Positions 36,240 through 45,785 of a stretch of DNA of 64,000 nt are shown here, one piece after another. The translations under genes were made by a program, and so were the position numbers. The notes beneath the pieces were generated by a model. The model was not told where the DNA came from, searched no databases, and saw only the letters and a program-made list of their open reading frames with translations. How positions within the stretch are numbered: position 1 is the first letter of the stretch; each line of letters begins with the position of its first letter. Source of the DNA: Sipunculus nudus (Eukaryota > Annelida > Sipuncula > Golfingiida > Sipunculidae); contig CM049317.1 of assembly GCA_026874595.1 (NCBI GenBank), positions 13,386,882 through 13,450,881 of the forward strand, given 5' to 3'.

Positions 36240-36680
36240 AAACCTGGACAGCCTTACAGAACGTTGAGAGCGTCTAGATCCATCAGCTGAGCTGTCTATT
36301 AACTGCAGGATAATTAAAACAAACGGGAAGATGTACCTTTACACTCCACCACAGATTTCATGCCAATGTTTTCTGGTTTATTTTCTCCCTCGGGGGCCGT
36401 AGTTTCATGCCGTTAGGTGCGACCTGCAATTAAAACGGTTTCAATTATTCATTGAGCAGTTAATTCGGCCACGCAGCATCAATTGAAAACGTTCATTTCT
36501 GATTTGCCCATGCCATGTGCAATGTTTCACCTGCGCCACGCTTAGAAGTTGAATACTTTTGTTCTGTTCCTGTTTAATTTTTCATTAATTGGAATCTTTA
36601 AATGAATGCTGTGTCTCATTTCCTGATTCTCAATTTACTGTGGACAGGAAGTGATCATTTCTTTTTTTTCCCTGTTGTAC
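36240..36680. promoter_or_regulatory. Candidate homeodomain-site-rich regulatory segment
   Basis: A non-repetitive block without coding potential, with many homeodomain-type cores (AATTAAAA, TCAATTATTCATTGA, GTTAATTC, ATCAATTG, TTTTTCATTAATTGG). It sits between repeat-derived segments. It resembles a developmental enhancer in composition only; no direct evidence of function. Confidence 0.25.
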
Positions 36681-36839
36681 AATGTTTATAAAATTTACTG
36701 TTGAACTGGGGGATCCTTATTGGTAGTCTCAATGAATATCTATATCTCGACGACATTGCACTTGTGTACAGGTAGCTTATTATTCATACCTGAGCCAGCA
36801 GATATTGCATGGTTGGTGTGTCTGTAAGGATCTTCTCTT

Positions 36840-37100
36840 AAGAAGGGGCCACGGTATTTCGACGAAATTTGTAGGGAGTTAAATAACGCTTATGGAATAA
36901 ACTACAAAATTTTGTTTAAGATTCTCCATAAGTGCAATATATGAAAAGAGTATATCACTAGCATTTGAGACTTCCTTTATTGTGGTAAGCAGGTGACCGG
37001 TGATGGTATTTTAACTAAAAATGTTGCTAACAGACAGGCAGACAGATGGACAGACAAACAAACAAACCAACGCCGGCAAAAACATAACCTCCCTGGCACA
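36840..37100 (-). repeat. Dispersed repeat family R4, copy 2
   Basis: The reverse complement starts GGAGGTTATGTTTTTGCCGG and continues CGTTGGTTTGTTTGTTTGTC, CTGTTAGCAACATTTTTAG, matching 11010-11110. Confidence 0.55.
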
Positions 37101-37916
37101 CGTCCACCCTTGGGCCTTAATTAAAAATCCATAACACACTGCGCCCACGTTTGGGCTGCCTCTCACTTTTCATGTTGAATTTCTCCCAACTGCTGACAGC
37201 TGCGCTGAACTTTTTTGTTGATGCCATTTGGCTGATGATCACCTTCGCTACACCTCGCATTAACGGTACTTAAATATTCTGACCCGGAGCAAGTGACAAG
37301 CCAAGATTTGACACTGATACGCACGGAGACAAGCGCTCACGACATGATAAACGTCAAGCTGCTTTCAGGGATTTGACCCTCGCCCATTAAAAAATACAAT
37401 ATACTCGATTTTTCCACTTTTCGCTGGGTGAAAAAAAAGGAAAACGTCTTTAAATATTAGCTATTTCTTTCTCATTTAAGTGTCATTTTTTATGGTACGA
37501 AGTGATCGCAAACAGGTTCACTGCAACGTCCGCGTGACGACAATATTTCCGGTGTCAAAGGAAATGATTTCCTCTGGGGTTTTTTTCAGCTCTTTATTTG
37601 AGATCGCAAGAGTCTGGCAGATGATGAGTAAATGTGATATTTGATCTTAAATTACTGAGTAACAGATTCATCATTCTTATTCCTCATATAGAATACTCAA
37701 CATAATTTATATTAATACTGAGACCTTAAGAGAAACAATGTTTATATGTTTTGCTGTGATTATGATTATAAGAATCCGGTCCGGACATGTTGCTGTGTGA
37801 CACTTCCGGATCCAGAACTCTATAGGCACTTTGTATTTTTAATGGATAAGTTTACTCATATTGAATTTGTAATATTTGCAATATTATGTCTCAGCAGTAC
37901 TGGTTATATTATATAT

Positions 37917-37982
<66 letters not shown>

Positions 37983-39823
37983 CACCACTTCCCCTTACAA
38001 AGTGTTTTGAAAATTCAGTAATAAGCTGAAGGCTCCCTCATAAGGTGCGACATATGTTCTTCCAAGGGTTATTGTTTCAAGTCACAGAAAACGCCTCAGT
38101 ACTGACCACGCTTTACTTAGCGTTATTTGCTCTCCTAATAACAGCACACCTGGTGTCTCGGGTGTGCCAAATCATCATCATCGATTGAAAGGGATAAGCA
38201 AGCTTAGCAGCTTAAAGGCTGTCCCTTGAGGTTTTATATTCAAGATTCAAGTTGCTTATGTCTCCACAAATCCGCTTTGTCATAAAGCAGACCCCATCGA
38301 CCTTAAGACGATTATGATCGATCATGATGTTGTCTCATAATATTATTTCATAATATTACCTCATGACATTATCTCACTTTTTATGTGATATATGGATTTT
38401 CCAGATTTTCAAGAGGCAAAGGGTTATTGGCGGTCAAATTTTCCTCCCCAATATACACATTGAATGCCTGTTAGGTCTGTGGCTGGAACACCTCACCAAT
38501 ATTTTAAATTTGATGAAGAAGAATCCCTTTTTGAAAATACTTAAATTTTTCCTTTGTTAAAGGTTAAACATTATTCTCTTGTTTCTTGGGTTTTTTGTCG
38601 CTCGACAGGTCTAATTAAGTCAATGAAATATACAATTTCAAGAGGCATTTTTCATGTCTGCACAAGCTGATTTGAAACGATTATTATTTTAATGGTCATT
38701 GTGTCTCAATAGTACACGACGATATGACAGGAAAAATTTCTCGTCACTAAATACATGGTTGAATATTTAACAGAATTCCGTAGAGTACAGTATTTTCAAA
38801 ACTAAAGTTGCTTGATAAGATACTCGGCCTACTGACTTTAAAGCCAAACTGCAGAAAATTATCCATTTCCATTACACAAATGAGTTTGAGTTTCCATTGC
38901 CATGCAAGACCGAGCAAATTTTATTTTTGGAGGAAACTGCCTCAGTCTTCATGCATTAGTATCTAATTTTAAATCTAAGTATGAAGATCTGCAGAGCTCC
39001 ATTTCGGTGTTGGAATACATGACAGGGGTAGCACTCGCTTCCTATCATGTTATTTTGTGTAACCTGGTTAACTCAGCCACGCTGTCTACAGCACCTGCGG
39101 GTCCTGTACCCCCCCCCCCCCCAAGACGCACTCAATTGTGAGTGGGACACAGACTTCCTAATAAGCCTGCAGAGGGCTCATCCTCGGGGGGGGGGGGGGG
39201 GGAGAGACCGTGAACAATTTCACCGCTCCTCATGACCTCGACTTTATGTTTTTTTCTTACCGACAGGCTCACCTTAAAACTGAGAAAATGTTTTAAAAGG
39301 TTTACCTAAGGTTTAGCACAAGGATAATATCCTTCAACAGAATGATTGGAGGATTGTTTGTTATCTTTAGATAAAGGATTGGCCAAAATTCGGCCTAATG
39401 CGGATTTGACCATACAGCGTTTAGCGCCCATGGGAACTTTACATGTTTACATTGCGCGGGTAAGACACATTCCAAGTTCTGCGTGCGAGACTTAATTCAT
39501 TTTGATGCCTTGAACGTTCAGGAAGAGAAGAATTTCGGGGGGGGGGGGGATCTGAACCTTGAATTGGCCCCTTGTCGTAAGACAACAGTCAATCTGGTAG
39601 CACTTCTGCCCCTCTAAAATTAGAGAGTCGATGCCAGAGTGCCACCTGAGAAAATTTATAGGCAGGGGGCAACTGAACCTTCAGGGCACCGGATTTGGTC
39701 GATTGTAGTCCGGTCAAGCTCGTTTCTTTTTGGCTGTATGGTGGTATTGGTGGATCCACGGTGATCAGGCTATAGGCTTATCGGCCGTCATTAGAATATT
39801 AAAACCCGGTATATAAGACACAA
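37101..39823. other. Unassigned stretch with microsatellite and homopolymers
   Basis: Contains (TA)n at 37908-37980 and, close together, a C run (39111-39122), a G run (39187-39202) and another G run (39537-39549). No gene recognised. Confidence 0.35.
37908..37980. repeat. (TA)n microsatellite
   Basis: Long TA tract interrupted by TG near 37930. Confidence 0.95.
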
Positions 39824-39931
39824 TACAATGGAACCTGTCTTATAAGACCACCTGTCTTAAAAGACTACCCGTGGATTTAGACTACTTTTGTTTAGTACCA
39901 AGGATTGTCTTATTACGCAGGTTTTATTGTA
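39824..39931. mobile_element. Small TA-flanked MITE
   Basis: The left end reads TACAATGGAACCTGTCTTAT and the right end in reverse complement TACAATAAAACCTGCGTAAT, followed by AAGAC in both. The outermost TA at each side fits the TA target duplication of Tc1/mariner elements. The whole is 108 bp, non-coding. Confidence 0.7.
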
Positions 39932-40055
39932 TTTCCGGTACAGGTCACGGTCAATTAGTCTCTTTACAAGGGAAATTTAATGTGTTCTGGTGTGCTACAT
40001 TCTGAACAAATAGTGTGAATCTCTAGCTTTTTCCAGAGAGTTGAATCAGTACTAT

Positions 40056-40059
<4 letters not shown>

Positions 40060-40098
<39 letters not shown>

Positions 40099-40114
40099 CC
40101 CCCCCCCCCCCCCC
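40060..40114. repeat. (CT)n followed by poly-C
   Basis: About 18 CT units run directly into a C homopolymer of about 18 bases. Confidence 0.95.
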
Positions 40115-40375
40115 CTCTGTCTAGTTACGATTGCGGACAACATACGTACACTGTGAGAGATACTGATTATCTACTTGAACTTATAAAATGCCTCACTGCT
40201 TTTGCAGGAATCACCTGTTTATAACTCAAACGATACATGTCAGTCTGCCAGGGAGGTCGGGTGTAGGTGGAAGCCAGAAAAAATGAAATAAAAATAAATA
40301 TCCCAAGCCAATCTAGTTACTTCCAGCGGGTTTCAGAACGCCTCATTTCCGGACCCTGTATCCCTCACCTGCCTA

Positions 40376-40392
40376 GGGCGCCCTCTGGGGCC
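40376..40392 (-). promoter_or_regulatory. Possible CTCF-type site
   Basis: GGGCGCCCTCTGGGGCC resembles the reverse complement of the CTCF core (GCGCCCCCTNGTGG) with about two differences. It lies in a GC-rich, non-repetitive patch (40320-40500). Confidence 0.25.
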
Positions 40393-40792
40393 AGCAGGGT
40401 GAAGCTTAATGAGCCTTAAAATCTCGCCGGAGAACGAGTCTGTGTATTTTAATTGGTTTGTACCGAGTGACCTTTGCTGAAAATTTTCACACAGGGCGCT
40501 ATTTGTTTTTGAGCGCTATGTAGAATTTTGTATATATTTTTCTTTCCTCATACTCTTTCTGGGTTCACTGCAATAGAAATAATTTGATATTATATCATGT
40601 ACTGTGCGTTCCTTTCTAATTTTTCAAATGTGAGTTTGTCTCCCACCTGAATTTTAAACTTTTTTTCCCAGTTCTATTGATTACCCCCTACCTCTCCTCG
40701 TTCATATATTCATCATTTTTTCGTTATTTTATTTGTTCACATTTTATATTTTTATAATGATGGTTATAATAATCATCATTTGTAGAAGCAGT

Positions 40793-40862
40793 ATTGGTAG
40801 TAGTAGTAGTAGTGTTTATTAACAATAACATTAGTAGTAGTAGAAGTTGTAGCAGTAGTGGT
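40793..40862 (+). repeat. (AGT)n-rich tract
   Basis: TAGTAGTAG runs interrupted by other triplets, in an AT-rich stretch. Confidence 0.8.
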
Positions 40863-41008
40863 TTTTATTATTGTAATTTATTTTTTTTATTATAATTATT
40901 ATTATTAACAAAAACCTATGCCTACGCATAATGTATGTCTTCTTTAAAGGCCTGGTCAGACTAGTTATGTTTTACACTCAAAGATCGACTAGCACACATT
41001 GTTTTTAT

Positions 41009-41164
41009 TGTTACGGGATGACCTAAAAGCGGACCGAACTGTCTCGCTAGTAAAGCTTGTTTTTCTAGCGATGTGGTTGGAACGCCGGACATGTGCGCCA
41101 CCGACATGGGTTCGACTCCCGGGTCGACCCAGTATTTTCTCCTGAATAATTTGTCTTCGTAACA
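41009..41164 (+). repeat. 5' LTR of the TRIM
   Basis: It begins TGTTACGGGATGACC and ends CTTCGTAACA. It carries a diverged A box TAGCGATGTGG (41066-41076) and a B box GGTTCGACTCC (41109-41119). Confidence 0.85.
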
Positions 41165-41167
41165 AAA

Positions 41168-41185
41168 TTGGGGCTCGTCCGGGAT
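41168..41185 (+). other. Primer-binding site for tRNA-Pro
   Basis: TTGGGGCTCGTCCGGGAT matches the complement of the tRNA-Pro 3' end at 17 of 18 positions. That site is known from gammaretroviruses and many LTR retrotransposons. It starts 3 bases after the LTR end. Confidence 0.85.
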
Positions 41186-41272
41186 AAAGGTAAACTTTGT
41201 GGCCGAGGGAAGAAGCTCACAAATGTGTGACTCCTGGGATAATTAGTCTTGTTCTGACAGCAGAACGCTCTT

Positions 41273-41283
41273 AAGAGGGGGTG
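41273..41283 (+). other. Polypurine tract
   Basis: AAGAGGGGGTG sits immediately before LTR2, in the position expected for plus-strand priming. Confidence 0.7.
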
Positions 41284-41438
41284 TGTTACGGGGTGACATA
41301 AAATCGGACCGAACTGTCACTCAGCGAAGCTTGCTTAACTGGCCAAGCGGTTGGTACGCCGGACTTGTGCGCCACCCACATGGGTTCGAATCCCCGATCG
41401 GCCCAGATTTATCCCCTGAGCAATTTGTCTTCTTAACA
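41284..41438 (+). repeat. 3' LTR of the TRIM
   Basis: It begins TGTTACGGGGTGACA and ends CTTCTTAACA. Its A box TGGCCAAGCGG (41340-41350) and B box GGTTCGAATCC (41383-41393) both fit the RNA polymerase III type 2 consensus, about 32 bases apart. Confidence 0.85.
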
Positions 41439-41442
41439 TTAT

Positions 41443-43179
41443 ACTATATTGCAGTATATTATAAACATGTTCAATTATTATGTGATATAATAATTTCACA
41501 TAAAAATATGTGATATAATATAACAAATTAAAAAATATTATTTAACCATTATAACTTTAGTTATTCAAACATAAATATATAATATTACAAGCTTGTGTGA
41601 TAATATAAATATATACTGCATATACTTATACCTCAATGTTCAAAATGTCTCCACAATTTCCACAAGTCAGTCTGCCTCAGTCATCTCTGACAGTAGCCAT
41701 GACAACCAGACATTCAGGCCTTTTGAAAATAAACTGATAGGGGCCTGCGAGTCATGATACAAGTCGTACAAGAACACCCATTCCAAGGGCGGATCAAAAT
41801 TGTATGTATGGTAGCATTTGACATCAGAGGCTTATAGGGTCGTGTTTTATTTGAAGAAATAGTGAAGAAAACTGTTGTTACACAAAATTTGTTGTGATTT
41901 CCTTGGCGGTGAGCAGTTGAAGAAGTTTCGGCTACCGCAGTTCCTCTGTCAAGCCGACATGACAGACGGAGAGACAAACTTTCCGAGTAAACCAGCCTCG
42001 TTATTAATAACTGCTGCATGAATACACATAAATCAACCATGAATGTAATATTTATCATTTTTCCCAACAGAGTAACGTCTCTTTTTGTCTTCCCTCGGGG
42101 GAAAATGACAGTTCGACAAGCAGATGAAAATGAAAAAGTACTGCTGGAAATGGCGTGTACATCTTGGACTAGAATTGATCCAAACCTTATGACTTGTATG
42201 CCCACCTCATAGACTTCAGTTAACCCCGTTTAGATGGCAAGCTGCCGCTTTGTCATGGGACCTGACGTTGAATTACATTAACGTCATGGAAACTTGTTGC
42301 ACGGAATAGAGAGCAAGTTCCCTCGAACGATAATAACAGAAAAACACGTCAAATAACTGACAATGTACATTTATTATGTTCACAAATGATTTATAGATGT
42401 TTATTTCAACGGTTTCAGACAAAAATGTTCTTAACTTGACTTAATTCTTCCTACATTCACTGTATTATTATCCGTTTGTCGACTGACGGCTTTCAAACCA
42501 CCGTGCGGCCTTCTGACCATGCATGCATAAAATTAAGTGGTACGGCCTTTCACCCTAGGCGGCGTGCGCAAAGCCCATAGTCAGCTTCGGCCTAAAAGTG
42601 TGTGTTTACCTTAAATATGTTTAATTTTATCATGGCAAGTTTTTATTAAACTGTTTCTTGGGACTACAACAAGCTGTTAAAGTTAGATCGCTTAATTAAA
42701 AAATTACGGCAATGATCTGACCTTTGTTTATTATCTGGAAAACTCCCGCGTTTTTTTTTTTTTTAAACACGTGGGTTTGTTGTCAACATATCCATTCAAA
42801 TGAGGCAACTGGTTGTGAGACCCTGACCATTAGGAAAACGGCTTGCCGAGATAATGGAGAACAGGAGGATCCAGTTTCGGGAAGCTATATATATTCTGGG
42901 TTATAAAATTAGACTGTAAAGCGTTTCAGATACCGTGGCAAGTATTAATTATATTCTACCAAAACTTGTTATAAAATACCCAAAGAAGGAACATAATGTA
43001 TAATTTTTACCCTATTGTTACCTTTTCATTGGATATTTAGGTCGCGCAAAATTATTTTACGGGACGCGTTTTTTGCATCACGAAATATGAATGCATTTTC
43101 CAAGATTGAAGTAGCCTAACACTTCAGTCTTGATCGAGACTAGCTGCCGCTAATCTAACAGATAATCGAGAAGAGTGAG
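41443..43179. other. Unassigned stretch
   Basis: No supported gene. A 163-codon minus-strand frame (41714-42205) has no recognisable domain and overlaps an equally unconvincing plus-strand frame. Confidence 0.3.
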
Positions 43180-43776
43180 CATATCGTATCTCAAGTGGGA
43201 GATTAGCGCCATTTCGACCCTCTGACATGAGATTCTGCGACCAGCTTATTGACTGTCAGAGTGCTGTTATATCCTTCAGCGAGGAACGCACTTTAAGGCA
43301 CTATGAGAATGCATATATTTTTGTCAACGCCTCATGGCCTACAAGTACGCTGTCACTTTAAGTGAAACAGACCAATCTTTAGCATTTTTAACATACTTTC
43401 TAACAAAGCCAACTTTAACGAGAAAAAAATCCGTTCCAACTCAGCATATTGCATGGTTAACCCCCTGTTTTTTTTTTTTTTTTTCTTTTTTTTAATGTCC
43501 CACTGCATGAATACATGCATGGCTCGCACGGGTTACTGGACGCAGCCGACTTGTACGTGATACAGAAAATGACAAATTACCATAGAGACGAAGTTCCAGT
43601 TTGGATTGTGAGTTCACGTGTAATCTTTTTTGTTAGTTCATTTTTTTCTCAGCCTAATGTTAGGAATATAGGCGGTTTACCACGATATGAATACAACATG
43701 ATAGAAGACCACTGCGATGCAATCCTTGATATATGTTGTAATCACGACTCAAGTAAGGCTTACCAGCCCAATATAA
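43180..43776 (+). repeat. Dispersed repeat family R1, copy 2
   Basis: Matches 312-892 in order and orientation (CCCTCTGACA, CACTATGAGAATG, CATACTTTCTAACAA, GGCTCGCACGGGTTAC, TTACCATAGAGACG). A poly-T tract at 43470-43493 is not in copy 1. Confidence 0.65.
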
Positions 43777-44324
43777 GTCCTTACTGAGTTGTATTGTAAC
43801 AGCTAGTGGGAGAGGGGTCAGTCTGGCCAGGTAGGGGGCCAGTAATGTTTCAAAATGTAGACATCTCAATAAGTGATTTCTGTCAAAGGAAGTTGAAGAG
43901 CATGCCGACCAGGAGTGTCCGCTGTCCTGCAAACGCAAAGAAAATGCGAAAGTCTTTTGTGCTAGTTTATACCTAGCTTTCAACCCGGAATTTTTTTACT
44001 TCTTTTATTAAATATATTAACAATGAACAAAAAAATAATAAATACAAATGTACACGCACATACATGTAATTATAAAATGTTATATAATTTTATAGTTTTT
44101 TATATTCCACAAATTGTAAAATCTAGCATCGTCACATGTTATATGGATTTATAAAATTAAAATGATACAAATGACAATATACCCTCAATAAATTTAAAAT
44201 TCTTCCACAGATTTGATACATTTTGTTTCATATCTACCAACGAACAAAACCACTCCCTATATGATAGTCAAAGAGCGGTAATGCATTGGTTTCAGTTGAA
44301 ACTCGTAAAGGTTTTCCGCCTGGC

Positions 44325-44510
44325 CAACGCCAAAGAACCTTGTGAGGTTCTTCATGGAACCAATGAAGAGGTTCTTTATGAAACCTTAAAGGCTCCACTG
44401 AAGAACCCACTGTGGGTTAAAGAAAGAATTACGAATTTAAGGTTCTAGCTGAAACCCACTCAGTCCATTCTGAAGAACCTTTAAGGGTTCTAACCAGAAC
44501 CCATTTTCTA
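44325..44510. repeat. GAACC/GGTTC palindromic repeat cluster
   Basis: Repeated AAGAACC and GGTTCTT motifs in both orientations (TGAGGTTCTTCATGGAACCA, GAAGAACCTTTAAGGGTTCT) can form several overlapping hairpins. There is no single clean unit. Confidence 0.6.
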
Positions 44511-44549
44511 AGTGTGTAAGAACATATTGTAATAATGTTCAGTGATGTA

Positions 44550-44700
44550 TTCGAGTCAACGGCATCCGAGTCCGAGTGCTAGCCGAGTCCAGGCCACTCA
44601 AGTCAGAGTCCTAGAGGATCGATTCCAAGTCCACATTCTTCGTGTTCGAGTCTTTTCGAACCCGAGTTCCAATCCGAATCTGTGTCCGATACATACACGT
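44550..44700 (+). repeat. GAGTCC hexamer-based repeat patch
   Basis: TCCGAGTCCGAG, CCGAGTCCAGGCCACTC and later degenerate hexamers (TTCGAGTC, CCCGAGTTCC). It shares its core phrase with 11410-11432. Confidence 0.75.
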
Positions 44701-45514
44701 ATATCCTTTAAAAGCAATTTAAAATCGAAAATTCAGATGATCTTGTTCATTTCTAAGTTAGTTCACATACGTGTTTACCATGATGGTCAATTATACTTAA
44801 GCTGAGCAAAGTTTACTATATATAGTGTTAATATCGTATAATATTCTGTTTGTAGTGCGCACATGTACATGATTGTGCGCTATACTAAGTGACCGATTTC
44901 TGCTGAACGAATTTCTATCACAAGCTTACACTCCCATTAAAGTTTGATGATCTGCTGACACCTACAGTTATAAAAATATTTTTTGAACCCATGCATATAC
45001 AGCTATATATAATCTTTTGAGCTTAAAAGTAAATTTCACAGAAAAAGTAAATGATTGGCTGTTCATTATCTACTGTTTTTAACCACAAATAACCGACAAA
45101 AGGGAAATTCAAACTATTCTCTCTCTTTCTCTCTCTGTCTATTTTAATCCGTAGTCTTTAACGAGACCCAGACGAACTGGGGTATTTCATATATGTCAAT
45201 TGCTTAAACCTGCGGTAGTCTAAATTGTCAATTTGTTTACAATGAGTTTTTAGTCAATATAATAACAGGCCAAGAGTTTCCTATAGGTTACAAGGCAACA
45301 CTTGAAAAGTAGGAAGCCTGATTTGGTTTTCCTGTTAAATCATACAAACAGCTTTCCATCAGTAGGGCAAAAGAAGCTCCAGTTCGGAGTTTCCAAGGAC
45401 CAAATAAAAATGTGGAAATTCTAAAGTGATCGGAAACATTTGGTTACCTTTAAAACAACCCAGGAAGAAATCGAGCTAATGAGTATTTGTTTGCATTTAC
45501 CAAACATGAAATCT

Positions 45515-45785
45515 GCATTCTAAGGAATGCAAGCCTCCGCCATGAGTGCATAAGTAATGTACTTTTGTGATTATTCCTTGACGTCGTTCCTGAATCCGGA
45601 TTATGTACCGGATCAATACCAAAATTTGATCATTTCTTCGATGGTCCATTTCCCATGCAGATGCCCTGAAAAATGCAGAACCCTGAGGTTCCGTTTATGA
45701 CTGCGGGAATTATATTGTGAACAACACACACATACACACACACACACGAACGGGGATGAATGCATAAACTCCTGGCGGAAGCAAC
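45515..45785 (+). repeat. Dispersed repeat family R3, copy 2
   Basis: It starts GCATTCTAAGGAATGC and AAGCCTCCGCCATG like copy 1 at 8025. It has ATCCGGATTATGT, a CACACACACA tract, and ends ACTCCTGGCGGAAGCAA. Confidence 0.65.

Larger units (their letters stand above)
41009..41438 (+). mobile_element. Complete TRIM-type LTR retrotransposon with tRNA-like LTRs
   Basis: A 430-bp element with every structural mark of an LTR retrotransposon but no coding region. LTR1 is 41009-41164 (156 bp) and LTR2 41284-41438 (155 bp). Both begin TGTTACGGG and end TAACA, with terminal inverted repeat TGTTA...TAACA. A 4-bp target duplication TTAT flanks it (41005-41008, 41439-41442). Next to LTR1 is a primer-binding site, and next to LTR2 a purine-rich tract. 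The internal part is only 119 bp. The LTRs are about 80% identical by eye, so the insertion is old. Both LTRs contain a tRNA-like segment with A and B boxes. It must depend on proteins of other retroelements. Confidence 0.85.

Noticed and set aside
41340-41400. Functional tRNA gene in LTR2
   Set aside because: The boxes are present, but the segment lies inside an LTR and no convincing acceptor stem was seen.
41005-41442. Two unrelated SINE insertions side by side
   Set aside because: Identical TG...CA ends, a single flanking TTAT duplication, and correctly placed primer site and purine tract fit one LTR element much better.
41714-42205. 163-codon minus-strand ORF
   Set aside because: No recognisable domain, protein-unlike composition, overlapping frames on the other strand, no splice context.
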